From positions 558,001-622,000 of the forward strand of contig NZ_LR134506.1 in assembly GCF_900638305.1 (NCBI RefSeq): DNA of 64,000 bases, written 5' to 3'. This document shows positions 33,330-41,560 of the stretch, in pieces. The translations under genes and the position numbers were made by a program. Source of the DNA: Porphyromonas cangingivalis (GTDB lineage Bacteria > Bacteroidota > Bacteroidia > Bacteroidales > Porphyromonadaceae). Each line of letters begins with the position of its first letter. Position 1 is the stretch's first letter. The notes under the pieces were generated by a model that worked only from the letters and a program-made list of their open reading frames with translations, ran no database searches and was not told the DNA's origin.

Positions 33330-33359
33330 CAAATATAGACAAAAGTGTATAATAATCAA
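33330..33359 (-). promoter_or_regulatory. Leftward early promoter
   Basis: On the minus strand TTG (33359-33357), 19 bp and TATATTTG (33337-33330) match the consensus. The operator at 33334-33351 lies across the spacer and -7 box, so repressor binding would block it. Confidence 0.65.
33334..33351. promoter_or_regulatory. Operator 1 (TATAGAC-AAAA-GTGTATA)
   Basis: The arms TATAGAC and GTGTATA are inverted repeats with one mismatch around a 4-bp centre. It overlaps the leftward early promoter, as expected for a C1-type repressor site. Confidence 0.55.
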
Positions 33360-33368
33360 GTGGAATAA

Positions 33369-33384
33369 TAGACATTTTTGTATG
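33369..33384. promoter_or_regulatory. Operator 2 overlapping the repressor start codon
   Basis: TAGACA-TTTT-TGTATG has the same core (AGACAnnnnTGTA) as operator 1, 35 bp away, and includes the ATG at 33382. Binding here could limit repressor synthesis. Confidence 0.5.
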
Positions 33385-34116
33385 GCTAATAACATTACTG
33401 CAGATGTCTCATTGAATATCAAAGAGATAATTGATTATTACAAACTCAAAAATTTCTCTGAATTTGCCAAAATTATAGGAGTTTCCGATGATTTACTCAG
33501 CAAATGGAGAAAGAGGAATAGTTATGATATAGACAGAATTGTCGATAAATTTCCAGGCATATCCACAACGTGGCTACTCACAGGAGAAGGAGATATGCTA
33601 ATCTCGGAAGAGAGTAACATCCTCAAGGATGGCAAAGAACTTGACGAGGAGGATTACCGCAAGGCCATAGCGATTGGCTTGCCCCTTATCCCTGAAAGAG
33701 AAGCAGCCTTTAGAGGTGGGGACATTGGAGAGGTTAACTTATCATCTCCCATAGTGTCTTATTGGTATATCCCCAACATACCTAAGAATAGCGAAATCAT
33801 AACGGTATATGGCAACTCCATGGACCCACGAATACCATCGGGATCACGTATCGCCATATGTCCTTACTCTTTCAGGATCGATGAGCCTACAGCCATCGAG
33901 TTTGGCCGAATATTCGCTGTAGTCCTCGAAGACCGAACAACCGGCGAATATCGATCATTTGTCAAGTACTTGAGACGACACACCGACAAAGCCCTTGAAA
34001 AGAAGTATTGGGTGGCACGCAGCGAGAACCAAGAAGAGTATGATGACTTCGAGGTCGAGATATCTCAAGTGCGAGGACTCTATGTCGTTGAGTCGATCAT
34101 CAGCATGGCGAGATGA
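33382..34116 (+). CDS. C1-type phage repressor (HTH plus S24 peptidase domain)
   Basis: The 244-residue protein has an N-terminal helix-turn-helix (FSEFAKIIGVSDDLLSKWRKR) of the Bacteroidetes phage repressor type and a C-terminal LexA-like S24 domain with Ser146 (YGNSMDPRIPSG) and Lys195 (FVKYLRR). This should keep the prophage silent and be inactivated through self-cleavage after DNA damage. It lies back to back with the early leftward genes around two operator-like palindromes. Its last codons are part of a 63-bp repeat found again at 35179. Confidence 0.92.
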   Translation: MANNITADVSLNIKEIIDYYKLKNFSEFAKIIGVSDDLLSKWRKRNSYDIDRIVDKFPGISTTWLLTGEGDMLISEESNILKDGKELDEEDYRKAIAIGLPLIPEREAAFRGGDIGEVNLSSPIVSYWYIPNIPKNSEIITVYGNSMDPRIPSGSRIAICPYSFRIDEPTAIEFGRIFAVVLEDRTTGEYRSFVKYLRRHTDKALEKKYWVARSENQEEYDDFEVEISQVRGLYVVESIISMAR

Positions 34117-34169
34117 TAGCAGCCTACAATACCAGAGAATTAAGTTAATTATTCGTTTTGCCTCAGCAA
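34107..34169 (+). repeat. 63-bp direct repeat, copy 1
   Basis: 55 of 63 bases match 35179-35241 with no gaps. This copy includes the last codons and stop of the repressor gene. The two copies flank the exonuclease-BRCT gene. Confidence 0.85.
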
Positions 34170-35156
34170 TGCAAGATCATGAGTTTTTCACACCAGGACA
34201 TCATAAAAAGAATCAGATATAACTTACCAAAAACGACCTATGAACGCAATAAGATCATAGTCATTGATTTTGAGACGGCTACAAGGGATCATATGCCATG
34301 CCAAATAGGAATAACTCCTGTTCATTATAAGAGAGGACTCGGTATGACTGAAACATTCCTTATTAAGCCTCCTCAGAATTACTATGATAAAAGTATGTTC
34401 CGGTATCATGGTATACGTCCTGAGATGACAGAAGAGGCTTTTGAATTTCCTGGAGTGTGGAATCAGATAAAACACCATTTTGATGATGCCGTTGTGGTGG
34501 CACATAATGCAGTATTTGATTTGAACGTCCTCATGAAAACAATAGATCGATATGAGCTTGAGAGGCCGAAGATAGTAGATGTTATAGATACTTATCACCT
34601 CACTGGATTAAAACTTCAGGTAGCTTGTAATGTTATGGGGATAGATTCTGGACTTGCGCATGATGCAGGGTGCGACTCAAGAGCATGCGCTCAACTACTC
34701 CAATTATACATGACCGAGGATGAACAGCGTTTATTGGAGCTAAACTCTCTTATGGAAGAGGCATTGGATAATACCTCTAATAGGGGTGGTAGTCGCAAAA
34801 AACACTATGGACGTGACGGAGTTAATGAAAGCACGGAGAGCAGTTATCACAAAAAAATAACCATGGATCAGAGTAGCATCTTCTTTGATAAACGAGTGTG
34901 TGTAACCGGGGTATATTCCATGATTAGCAGAGATGATATTAAAGAAAGTCTAAGAAAAATCGGTGCAAAAGTAACAGCAATGGTCTCTACTAAAACTGAT
35001 TTTTTAGTGATGGGTAATGAACCTGGCCCCAAAAAGATGATGACCGCTTATAAACTCAACAGTTCCGGTGATGCAAAGATCTGCCTTGTGACAGAGAGTC
35101 AATTGCTAAAAGAATTAGACAGATCCATAGAGATTGCAAAGAATACTCAAGGTTAA
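34158..35156 (+). CDS. DEDDh exonuclease with C-terminal BRCT domain
   Basis: The 332-residue protein has a DnaQ/RNase T-like exonuclease domain: ExoI Asp37-Phe-Glu39 (VIDFETA), ExoII AHNAVFDLN and ExoIII AHDAGCDSRA with His and Asp. After a linker of about 50 residues a BRCT domain follows (RVCVTGVYSMISRDDIKESL, GAKVTAMVSTKTDFLVMG). DnaQ-BRCT proteins occur in bacteria and phages and likely act in DNA repair or end processing. The gene is flanked by 63-bp direct repeats, a sign of later insertion into the lysogeny module. A start at 34179 is also possible. Confidence 0.88.
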   Translation: MPQQCKIMSFSHQDIIKRIRYNLPKTTYERNKIIVIDFETATRDHMPCQIGITPVHYKRGLGMTETFLIKPPQNYYDKSMFRYHGIRPEMTEEAFEFPGVWNQIKHHFDDAVVVAHNAVFDLNVLMKTIDRYELERPKIVDVIDTYHLTGLKLQVACNVMGIDSGLAHDAGCDSRACAQLLQLYMTEDEQRLLELNSLMEEALDNTSNRGGSRKKHYGRDGVNESTESSYHKKITMDQSSIFFDKRVCVTGVYSMISRDDIKESLRKIGAKVTAMVSTKTDFLVMGNEPGPKKMMTAYKLNSSGDAKICLVTESQLLKELDRSIEIAKNTQG

Positions 35157-35178
35157 ATTGCGCCGACAAAGCATAACA

Positions 35179-35241
35179 GGCGAGATGATAACCACCTACA
35201 ATGCCAAAGAATTCAGTTAATTATTCGCTTTACCTCAGCAA
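35179..35241 (+). repeat. 63-bp direct repeat, copy 2
   Basis: Copy 2 lies between the exonuclease gene and the ImmA/IrrE gene, 1072 bp after copy 1. It keeps GGCGAGATGA, equivalent to the last codons and stop of the repressor, although no repressor frame precedes it. Confidence 0.85.
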
Positions 35242-35311
35242 AAGACAATAATCAACCATCTAACACTTATGACAGCAAAGAGCATTTATCAAACATATAA
35301 TGCGAATACCC

Positions 35312-35319
35312 TATCTTTG
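35312..35319 (+). promoter_or_regulatory. -7 box for the ImmA/IrrE-DUF4411 pair
   Basis: TATCTTTG at 35312-35319 is 21 nt before the ATG at 35340. No good -33 element is seen; the surrounding DNA is AT-rich. Confidence 0.5.
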
Positions 35320-35339
35320 TAGAAAAAGGAGATAGAGCT

Positions 35340-36470
35340 ATGGCAAAGAAAAGAATAGAGGTTCGCCCGGAGATGTTGAAGTGGGCGATAGAGAGAGCAG
35401 ATAGGAACTTAGACGAAGTGATGAGCACTGACAGCAAGGTGGAGAGCTGGATACTCGGGGAAAAACACCCAACCCTTAAACAGCTTGAGGATTTTGCAAG
35501 CTCCTTTCATATCCCATTCCCATACTTACTACTTGACGCCCCTATAGACGAACCAGTGCCTATACCACTCTTCCGTACTTCGGGAAGGTCTGACACTATG
35601 AGTCTTAATCTGCGAGATATGATCGCCAACGTTCGGTATCGACAAGAGTGGGTCCGAGAGTATATGGAAGAGTTAGAATTTGACCCTCTACCCTTTGTTG
35701 GCAGGTATGCCGGAGAGAGTAACGTAGACTACAAAGAGGTGGCGGCAGATATTCGTAACACACTCGGGCTGCCGTCTCCCCTCGCTATGGATGCAAATAA
35801 TTGGGAGGATGCGAAAAAAATACTCAAGCAACACATAGAAGAGGCTGGCATCTTTGTCTCCATAAGTGGAACGGTTGGTACCAATACTAGACGAACTATA
35901 GATGTAGAGGAGTGTCGAGGCTTCGTGCTCATAGATGACATAGCTCCATTCATCTTTGTGAATGGCAGAGATGCACAGGCGGCACAGTCGTTTACATTGG
36001 CGCATGAGCTGGCTCATGTATGGCTGGGTAATAGCCGCGCTTTTTCTGGAGTATTGACCGAACTTGCAAATGATAAGGATGAAGCCCTTGCAGATAAGAT
36101 AGCTGCAGAGTTCCTTGTCCCAGAATCTGACTTACTCAGTCTCTCCCCAAAGTCAGGGAATATCCCCTCTCTCGCAAAGAGTTTCAAGGTGAGTCAAATA
36201 GTAATTGCACGCCGTCTTCTTGATCTCGGCATACTATCTCGCTCTGAATTCTTTGACTTCTATAGAGAACAACAGCAGAAAGCAAATAAGCCTAAGACAA
36301 GTAGTGGAGGCAACTTTTATGCAACCCACAAGTTGAGACTAGGGGAACGGTTTACCGCTTTCCTTAACAGTGCTGTAACCTCCAACAATATTCTATACAA
36401 AGATGCATTCAGACTATCTGGGCTATCTGCTAAAACATACGATAATCTCCTCAATAAATCTCACTTATGA
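35340..36470 (+). CDS. HTH protein with ImmA/IrrE metallopeptidase domain
   Basis: The 376-residue protein has a degenerate XRE-like N-terminus (1-65), a linker and an ImmA/IrrE zinc peptidase domain with HELAH at 222-226 and a following Glu (DEALADKIAAEFLVPE). Members cleave repressors or act as the antitoxin half of pairs. The next gene, overlapping by 4 nt, encodes a DUF4411 PIN-like protein, and this XRE-COG2856/PIN pairing is a predicted toxin-antitoxin class. In a prophage it could instead help induction by cutting the repressor. Confidence 0.88.
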   Translation: MAKKRIEVRPEMLKWAIERADRNLDEVMSTDSKVESWILGEKHPTLKQLEDFASSFHIPFPYLLLDAPIDEPVPIPLFRTSGRSDTMSLNLRDMIANVRYRQEWVREYMEELEFDPLPFVGRYAGESNVDYKEVAADIRNTLGLPSPLAMDANNWEDAKKILKQHIEEAGIFVSISGTVGTNTRRTIDVEECRGFVLIDDIAPFIFVNGRDAQAAQSFTLAHELAHVWLGNSRAFSGVLTELANDKDEALADKIAAEFLVPESDLLSLSPKSGNIPSLAKSFKVSQIVIARRLLDLGILSRSEFFDFYREQQQKANKPKTSSGGNFYATHKLRLGERFTAFLNSAVTSNNILYKDAFRLSGLSAKTYDNLLNKSHL

Positions 36471-36955
36471 ACAAGCACCTGATCGACACAAGCATACTCG
36501 TTGAAGCTCACCGCCGGCATTACCCTTTTGATGTGGTACCGTCCTTTTGGAATAGTATTCTAGGCATAAAGAATGATGGCAATATTGTTAGTATTGACAA
36601 GGTTTTTCAAGAGATTAAAAATGGTGGAGATGACCTGTTGGATTGGTGTAGGACACGGTTGCCTCAAGATTTTTTTCTTGATAGTTCGGTTAGTGTTTCA
36701 GAATTTCAACAGATCTCACAGTGGATCAATAATTCGAACTACAAAGAAGAGGCAAAACGGAAGTTTCTCAATGATTCGGTTGCTGACATTTGGCTTATTG
36801 CGTATGCTAAAAAGAATGGCTACACAATAGTTACAGAGGAGATCTCCACACCACAATCGAAGAAGAAGATAAAAATCCCCGATGTCTGTGCACAGTTCGG
36901 CATCCCATGCATCAACACTATAGACATGTATCGAGGTCTAGGGAAGCACTTCTAA
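36467..36955 (+). CDS. DUF4411 (PIN-like) putative toxin
   Basis: The 162-residue product starts KHLIDTSILVEAHRRHYPFD, giving the first PIN aspartate at residue 7, with further acidic residues at IDKVFQEI and DSVADIWLIAYA, and ends near VCAQFGIPCINTIDMYR, all typical of DUF4411. PIN toxins cut RNA. The ATGA overlap with the ImmA/IrrE gene shows coupled translation. Toxin activity is inferred from family and pairing. Confidence 0.82.
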   Translation: MNKHLIDTSILVEAHRRHYPFDVVPSFWNSILGIKNDGNIVSIDKVFQEIKNGGDDLLDWCRTRLPQDFFLDSSVSVSEFQQISQWINNSNYKEEAKRKFLNDSVADIWLIAYAKKNGYTIVTEEISTPQSKKKIKIPDVCAQFGIPCINTIDMYRGLGKHF

Positions 36956-37017
36956 ATCCTCTGCAAGCATTTGGCACTGACATCTAAAGATTAATTAAAT
37001 ACTTAAATTAATACGCT

Positions 37018-37128
37018 ATGACACTAACAAAACTTATAATTGCTACCATCTGTATGATGATTTTCGGTGGCGTAATGTTTGGCATTGCAGGAGCTCTTCG
37101 CCCGAAGAAGAGAAATAAAAGGGATTGA
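37018..37128 (+). CDS. 36-residue single-span membrane peptide
   Basis: ATG at 37018 to TGA at 37128 encodes a 36-residue peptide with one hydrophobic segment (LIIATICMMIFGGVMFGIAGA) and a strongly basic end (RPKKRNKRD). The length, single span and basic tail resemble small phage membrane peptides and type I toxins. It is 62 nt after the DUF4411 gene and just inside the right end of the prophage. No promoter of its own is clear. Confidence 0.5.
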   Translation: MTLTKLIIATICMMIFGGVMFGIAGALRPKKRNKRD

Positions 37129-37143
37129 TACCATCATTCCGCA

Positions 37144-37162
37144 ATCTGCAAAATCCCTGCAA
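37144..37162 (+). repeat. 19-bp repeat near attR, candidate integrase arm site
   Basis: Identical to 598-616. It lies 59 bp inside the right attachment core; the left copy lies 128 bp inside the left core. Confidence 0.55.
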
Positions 37163-37221
37163 GTTCAAAACATAAGAATATAAGAGGTTAAATATCAACG
37201 CTATAAAGCTGATTCCTGAAA

Positions 37222-37267
37222 GCTTTGGGAGCAGGGGGTCCCAGGTTCGAATCCTGGTACCCCGACT
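37222..37267 (+). repeat. attR core, displaced 3' end of host tRNA-Pro
   Basis: 46 bases identical to 424-469. Upstream sequence does not complete a tRNA, so this is the host 3' fragment left after integration and not a second tRNA gene. Confidence 0.93.
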
Positions 37268-37271
37268 CTTT

Positions 37272-37314
37272 AAGAAAGACATCAATAATCAGTTTGGTTA
37301 TGGGTGTCTTTCTT
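37272..37314 (+). terminator. Original host terminator of tRNA-Pro
   Basis: AAGAAAGACA (37272-37281) pairs perfectly with TGTCTTTCTT (37305-37314), followed by CTTTTA. It now lies behind attR, without its tRNA. Confidence 0.6.
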
Positions 37315-37402
37315 CTTTTATGTAATATGGTAAAAACACCTAAAGATCTCGACTCTATAGGTGTTGTAAGAAGTGGTTGAGGTATTTTCGCTATTGAATA
37401 AT

Positions 37403-37924
37403 TCACCACAAGGGAAAGGCCATCGTGAGATATCGTCCGACTTCGATCGAGCATCCCGCGTAGAAACCAAATTTTGTATACGTGGCGTATAGGTTTATGT
37501 TTTTCAGATCTATGATCATCATTGCTCCGAAATCTAAACTTTTCTTTCTTTCGAAACCTTCATGATCATATTTGCGGAAAGATGCATAGCCAATCACCGG
37601 AGCAAGCCTAAATCTGTCGTGAAAGGGAATTTGATACCCTGCATGAAGGAGTGTACCTTTGGTCTTAATCTTGCTGCCAATCCCATCCGAATACTGCTCT
37701 TTGGGCAAACCTATCATGTAGCTGATGAAACCACCACAAAAATTTATGCTAAGTACAACACCGAGGTTCGACTCCAGATCTTTTTGCATTTTCATTGTGC
37801 CCAGACCTACACCGATGAAGGACTCATGATAGACATCCTCAAAATTGAAAAAGGGGCTTGTTTGAGCTTTGATGGAGCATGACATGAATAGAGTGATAAA
37901 AAGAAGGCTGAGCTTTGCTTTCAT
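37403..37924 (-). CDS. Predicted outer membrane or periplasmic protein
   Basis: The 173-residue product has a signal peptide (LSLLFITLFMSCSIKA, probable cut before QT) and short alternating strands (FIGVGLGTMKM, GVVLSINFCGGFISYMIG, FRLAPVIGYASF) ending in a hydrophobic strand with aromatic residue near the C-terminus, suggesting a small beta-barrel. No family is recognised. It is the first host gene right of the prophage and stands alone on the minus strand. Confidence 0.65.
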   Translation of the reverse strand: MKAKLSLLFITLFMSCSIKAQTSPFFNFEDVYHESFIGVGLGTMKMQKDLESNLGVVLSINFCGGFISYMIGLPKEQYSDGIGSKIKTKGTLLHAGYQIPFHDRFRLAPVIGYASFRKYDHEGFERKKSLDFGAMMIIDLKNINLYATYTKFGFYAGCSIEVGRYLTMAFPLW

Positions 37925-38083
37925 TGTGATAAAGAGTTTAGAATTTTAGAGTGCCGATTCAAGATACAAATTTTACACGATTGGTATTATCTTAGGTCAG
38001 ATTTTGATCGTAAAAGAAATCCCTGCACCTTAATCAATGAATGATAAAAGTGCAGGGGGATTAGTTTGTATCTGTCAGGACAA

Positions 38084-39571
38084 TTATTCTTTTAGTATAA
38101 CATCGTGTGCACCACCTTCTACAATGGATGTGCTGGAGACCAATGTTATCTTTGCATATTTTCTCAGATGGTTGAGATCTGTTGAGCCACAACTACACAT
38201 AGTAGCTTTCATCTTACCCAAAGTGACAGCAAGGTTGTCCTTCATGGCTCCTGCATACGGCACATAGCTATCTACCCCTTCCTCAAAGGTTAGGCCTTCC
38301 TCACCTCCACTGTCGTAGCGTTGCCAATTTTTAGCCCTATTTGAGCCTTCACCCCAGTACTCTTTCACGTAGTTATTCCCTACCTTAAGAACTTTTGTGG
38401 GACTTTCGTCAAAGCGAGCAAAATAGCGTCCCATCATCAAAAAGTCTGCTCCCATGGCTAAGGCCAAAGTCATGTGGTAATCATGAACGATACCACCGTC
38501 ACTACATAGAGGGATATATGTACCGGTCTTTTCGAAGTATCTGTCACGAGCCTCTGCAATTTCAATGACTGCTGTTGCTTGTCCACGACCTATACCCTTT
38601 TGTTCGCGAGTGATACAGATTGATCCACCGCCGATACCAACCTTGATGAAGTCTGCTCCTGCTTCGACAAGATAAAGGAAACCTTCTTCGTCGACAACAT
38701 TACCTGCACCGACAGGGATATCATATCGCTCCTTGATCCACTTGAGACATTCTGCTTGCCACTCACTATAACCGTCAGAAGAGTCAATACATAGAACATC
38801 CGCTCCGGCTTCAACAAGGGCGGGAACACGTTCCTTATAGTCCCTCGTGTTAATCCCTGCACCTACCAAGAGGGTTTTATCCTTCTTGTCAGATAGCTCA
38901 TAAGGGTTTTGTCTATGACTATCATAGTCTTTGCGAAAAACAAAGTAGCAAAGGCGTCCTTGTTCATCTATAATAGGAAGTGTATTGAGCTTATGTTCCC
39001 AGATTATATCGTTGGCTTCCGATAGGGTAATCCCTAATTTGCCGACAGTGAGTTTCGCAAAAGGTGTCATAAACTCTTCAATCTTACGATCTCTGGAGTC
39101 CGTACTGAGGCGATAGTCTCGACTGGTGACTATCCCGAGAAGTTTGCCATTAGGGTTGCCGTCATCAGTGATCGCTACCGTGGAGTGCCCGGTCTTTTTT
39201 ACCAATGCAAGTACATCTGCCAATGTGTGTGCTGGTGTAAGGTTAGAATCGCTGGTGACGAATCCGGCTTTGAACTTCTTCACCTTATGTACCATCTCTG
39301 CTTGTGAGGCTACACTCTGAGAGCCAAAGATAAATGAAAGACCACCATTTCTTGCAAGTTCGATAGCCAACGTATCATTAGAAACCGACTGCATGATTGC
39401 AGAGACGAATGGTATATTGAGGTACATCCCTGCCTCGGGATTATTTTTTGTAAACTTGGTGAGTGGAGTTCTTAGGCTTATGTTGTCCGGAGTACATTGC
39501 TTAGTGGTTAATCCGGGGATCAACAAGTATTCGCCAAAAGTGCGAGAAACGTGTTCGGTGTAGATAGCCAT
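38084..39571 (-). CDS. guaB: IMP dehydrogenase
   Basis: The 495-residue enzyme converts IMP to XMP, the first committed step to GMP. A TIM-barrel with two inserted CBS domains (about residues 98-215) is visible; the catalytic loop has Cys319 in [10 protein letters not shown], then GIGRGQATA, and a flap near [17 protein letters not shown]. The loop differs from the common GPGSICTTR and is closer to a less common IMPDH type. It stands alone; a -7 box TATTTTTG (39621-39614) lies 43 nt upstream on the minus strand. Confidence 0.93.
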   Translation of the reverse strand: MAIYTEHVSRTFGEYLLIPGLTTKQCTPDNISLRTPLTKFTKNNPEAGMYLNIPFVSAIMQSVSNDTLAIELARNGGLSFIFGSQSVASQAEMVHKVKKFKAGFVTSDSNLTPAHTLADVLALVKKTGHSTVAITDDGNPNGKLLGIVTSRDYRLSTDSRDRKIEEFMTPFAKLTVGKLGITLSEANDIIWEHKLNTLPIIDEQGRLCYFVFRKDYDSHRQNPYELSDKKDKTLLVGAGINTRDYKERVPALVEAGADVLCIDSSDGYSEWQAECLKWIKERYDIPVGAGNVVDEEGFLYLVEAGADFIKVGIGGGSICITREQKGIGRGQATAVIEIAEARDRYFEKTGTYIPLCSDGGIVHDYHMTLALAMGADFLMMGRYFARFDESPTKVLKVGNNYVKEYWGEGSNRAKNWQRYDSGGEEGLTFEEGVDSYVPYAGAMKDNLAVTLGKMKATMCSCGSTDLNHLRKYAKITLVSSTSIVEGGAHDVILKE

Positions 39572-39694
39572 ATTACTTAGAGGTTTTCAAATTGAGAAAA
39601 AACAATTTGCCTACAAAAATACGAAATAATTCTCTGATAACTTACATACCTACGTGCGGAACTACATCTTGCAGGTACAAGTGTAGATTATAGC

Positions 39695-39740
39695 AACGTA
39701 AAGGGGCGGTGTCAATTTGTTGACATCGCCCCTTTGCGTT
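39695..39740. terminator. 21-bp hairpin between guaB and rng
   Basis: Arms 39695-39715 and 39720-39740 are inverted repeats with three mismatched or wobble positions around a TTTG loop; the core is AAAGGGGCG/CGCCCCTTT. It follows rng on the minus strand and precedes guaB, so it likely ends rng transcription, though the T-tract is poor. Confidence 0.6.
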
Positions 39741-39805
39741 TACTGGTCTTTCCTAATCTGGAGAAGACTTCTATGTGTTCTCAAAACAGTTAAACTAGTG
39801 CTATA

Positions 39806-41383
39806 TTATTCTTCCAAGAAATGCGACAAACTGTCGTGTTCGCCGTCATAGAACTCGTAGCTCAACATTCCTAAAGACTCATCGGGAATGACTGTGAGTC
39901 CCTTGCCATATTTACTTCTCCACTTGGTGTACAGTGAAGAGCCTAAGCCTACAAGCCCTTTTCTCTTCTGTATATAGGCTGCCACGTAAGGATGTACATG
40001 CAGTGCAAACTTTTTGATCTTTTCGTACTCTACCAAGTGGCGGATCTTTTGTTCCAACTCATCGGTGAAGAACAATGATGGTTGTACCTGACCTGTGCCG
40101 TGGCAAGTGGGACAAGTTTCCTCGGTTTCGATCGCCAAAGCCTGTCTTACTCTCTGTCTCGTAATCTGCATGAGTCCAAACTTTGTGATAGGCAATACTG
40201 TGTGCTTTGCCCTATCGTTTTTCATGTACTCATTCATTTTTTCGAAGAGCTTCTGACGATTGGCAGCTTGTGACATATCGATAAAGTCTACAACAATGAT
40301 ACCACCGATATCTCTCAGGCGCAGCTGCCTTGCAATTTCTTCGGCTGCTGAGAGATTGACGTCTATTGCTGTGTCCTCTTGTTGATTGCTACCCTTGGCT
40401 CTATTTCCGCTATTTACATCGATCACATGCATCGCTTCTGTCTGTTCGATGACCAGATATGCTCCACTCTTATAGGTTACAGTTTTACCAAAAAGGTGTT
40501 TAATCTGTTTTGTGACATCAAAGGCATCAAATATCGGACTTGATTCCTTGTATAGCTTGACAATACTTCCTTTGCCCGGATCGATCAGTTCGATGTAGTC
40601 TCTTGTTTCTTCCGCAAGCTCTTTGTCATTGATGTAGATATCCGTGAATGTGGAGCTGTAGGTGTCTCTTAGCAAACTTAGCGTACGACTGCTTTCTTTG
40701 TATAGTATGCGAGAGGTCTTTTTCTTTGCAATATTTGCTATTGTGTTGTTCCATCTCTTCACGAGCATCCTGATTTCATGATCAAGCTCTGCTACCTTGA
40801 CCCCTTCGGCAGAAGTGCGTACTATGACGGTTACATTTTTAGGCTTGATGCTAAGGATGAGCTGTTTGAGACGGTTACGCTCTTCGGCTTTTTTGATTTT
40901 GTTGGATACTGAGACTTTGTCCGAGAAGGGTAGGAGAACCAAGTATCTCCCAGCAAAGGATAGTTCGGCAGACAGTCTTGGGCCTTTTGTTGATATCGCC
41001 TCCTTGGTTATCTCTACCAAAACCTCATCTCCGGGTTTGAGGCGATCGGCTATCGACCCATCCTTATCTATTTCTTTTTCCAGTTTAACTCTTTCAGGTG
41101 AGAAGTTCTTTCCATATTTGGCGTGAGACTCGAGGAAGCTTTGTGCAGACAAAAAGTTGCTTCCTAAATCTCTGTAATGTAGGAAGGCTTCTTTTTTGTG
41201 TCCGATGTCGACGAAAGCTGCATTGAGTCCCGGCATGATTTTCTTAACCTTTCCGAGATAAATATCTCCGACGGAAAACTCGATGTTTTGTTTTTCCTGC
41301 TGGAGCTCTACCAATCGCTTATCTTCCAAGACTGCGATTGATACCTCTTTAGGTTGGACATCAATGATTAGTTCACTTTTCAC
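39806..41383 (-). CDS. rng: Ribonuclease G
   Basis: The 525-residue endoribonuclease of the RNase E/G family matures rRNA ends and helps decay mRNA. An S1 domain with insert lies at about 36-125 (SVGDIYLGKVKKIMPGLNAAF), the DNase-like catalytic part shows VIDVNSGN and IVVDFIDM with metal-binding Asp, and CPTCHGTG is the zinc-link. Start is GTG at 41383; the N-terminus aligns with RNase G. It lies downstream of HU and the small ribosomal peptide on the same strand, with a large hairpin in between. Confidence 0.93.
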   Translation of the reverse strand: MKSELIIDVQPKEVSIAVLEDKRLVELQQEKQNIEFSVGDIYLGKVKKIMPGLNAAFVDIGHKKEAFLHYRDLGSNFLSAQSFLESHAKYGKNFSPERVKLEKEIDKDGSIADRLKPGDEVLVEITKEAISTKGPRLSAELSFAGRYLVLLPFSDKVSVSNKIKKAEERNRLKQLILSIKPKNVTVIVRTSAEGVKVAELDHEIRMLVKRWNNTIANIAKKKTSRILYKESSRTLSLLRDTYSSTFTDIYINDKELAEETRDYIELIDPGKGSIVKLYKESSPIFDAFDVTKQIKHLFGKTVTYKSGAYLVIEQTEAMHVIDVNSGNRAKGSNQQEDTAIDVNLSAAEEIARQLRLRDIGGIIVVDFIDMSQAANRQKLFEKMNEYMKNDRAKHTVLPITKFGLMQITRQRVRQALAIETEETCPTCHGTGQVQPSLFFTDELEQKIRHLVEYEKIKKFALHVHPYVAAYIQKRKGLVGLGSSLYTKWRSKYGKGLTVIPDESLGMLSYEFYDGEHDSLSHFLEE

Positions 41384-41412
41384 TCAAAAATAGTTTATTG
41401 TAGTAATAAAAA

Positions 41413-41466
41413 GCGAACAAACCGATGTTATTCGGCTTTCTATCCTTAAATAACATAGGTTTGTTC
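41413..41466 (-). terminator. Hairpin upstream of rng
   Basis: GAACAAACC and GGTTTGTTC, with an inner ATGTTATT/AAATAACAT, form a two-part stem; leftward it is followed by GCTTTTTATT. It may end the HU-small ribosomal peptide transcript or attenuate rng. Confidence 0.5.
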
Positions 41467-41560
41467 AGCTATGATAAATCTAAACTCTGTGCTTGAATGA
41501 GGATTAACCTCATCAACATTCACACAAGATAGACTAGTATAAAAGCCAGTTCTCAGGTCT

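Larger units (their letters stand above)
424..37267. mobile_element. Prophage, HK97-type siphovirus inserted in tRNA-Pro
   Basis: The element is bounded by a 46-bp direct repeat (424-469 and 37222-37267) taken from the 3' half of tRNA-Pro. It contains a tyrosine integrase, a C1-type repressor, an antirepressor, a helicase loader, a full HK97-type head module (TerS, TerL, portal, protease, capsid), a siphoviral tail with tape measure and frameshifted chaperone, fibres and a lysis cassette. No core gene shows a frameshift or internal stop, so it looks intact. About 30 genes run leftward from 33.1 kb; integrase and the lysogeny genes run rightward. Confidence 0.95.

Noticed and set aside
37222-37267. 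A second tRNA-Pro gene
   Set aside because: Only the 3' half from the anticodon stem is present; it is the attR copy left by integration.
41385-41392. Promoter TATTTTTG just before rng
   Set aside because: Initiation would fall inside the gene after its GTG start, which aligns with the RNase G N-terminus, so the match is probably chance.
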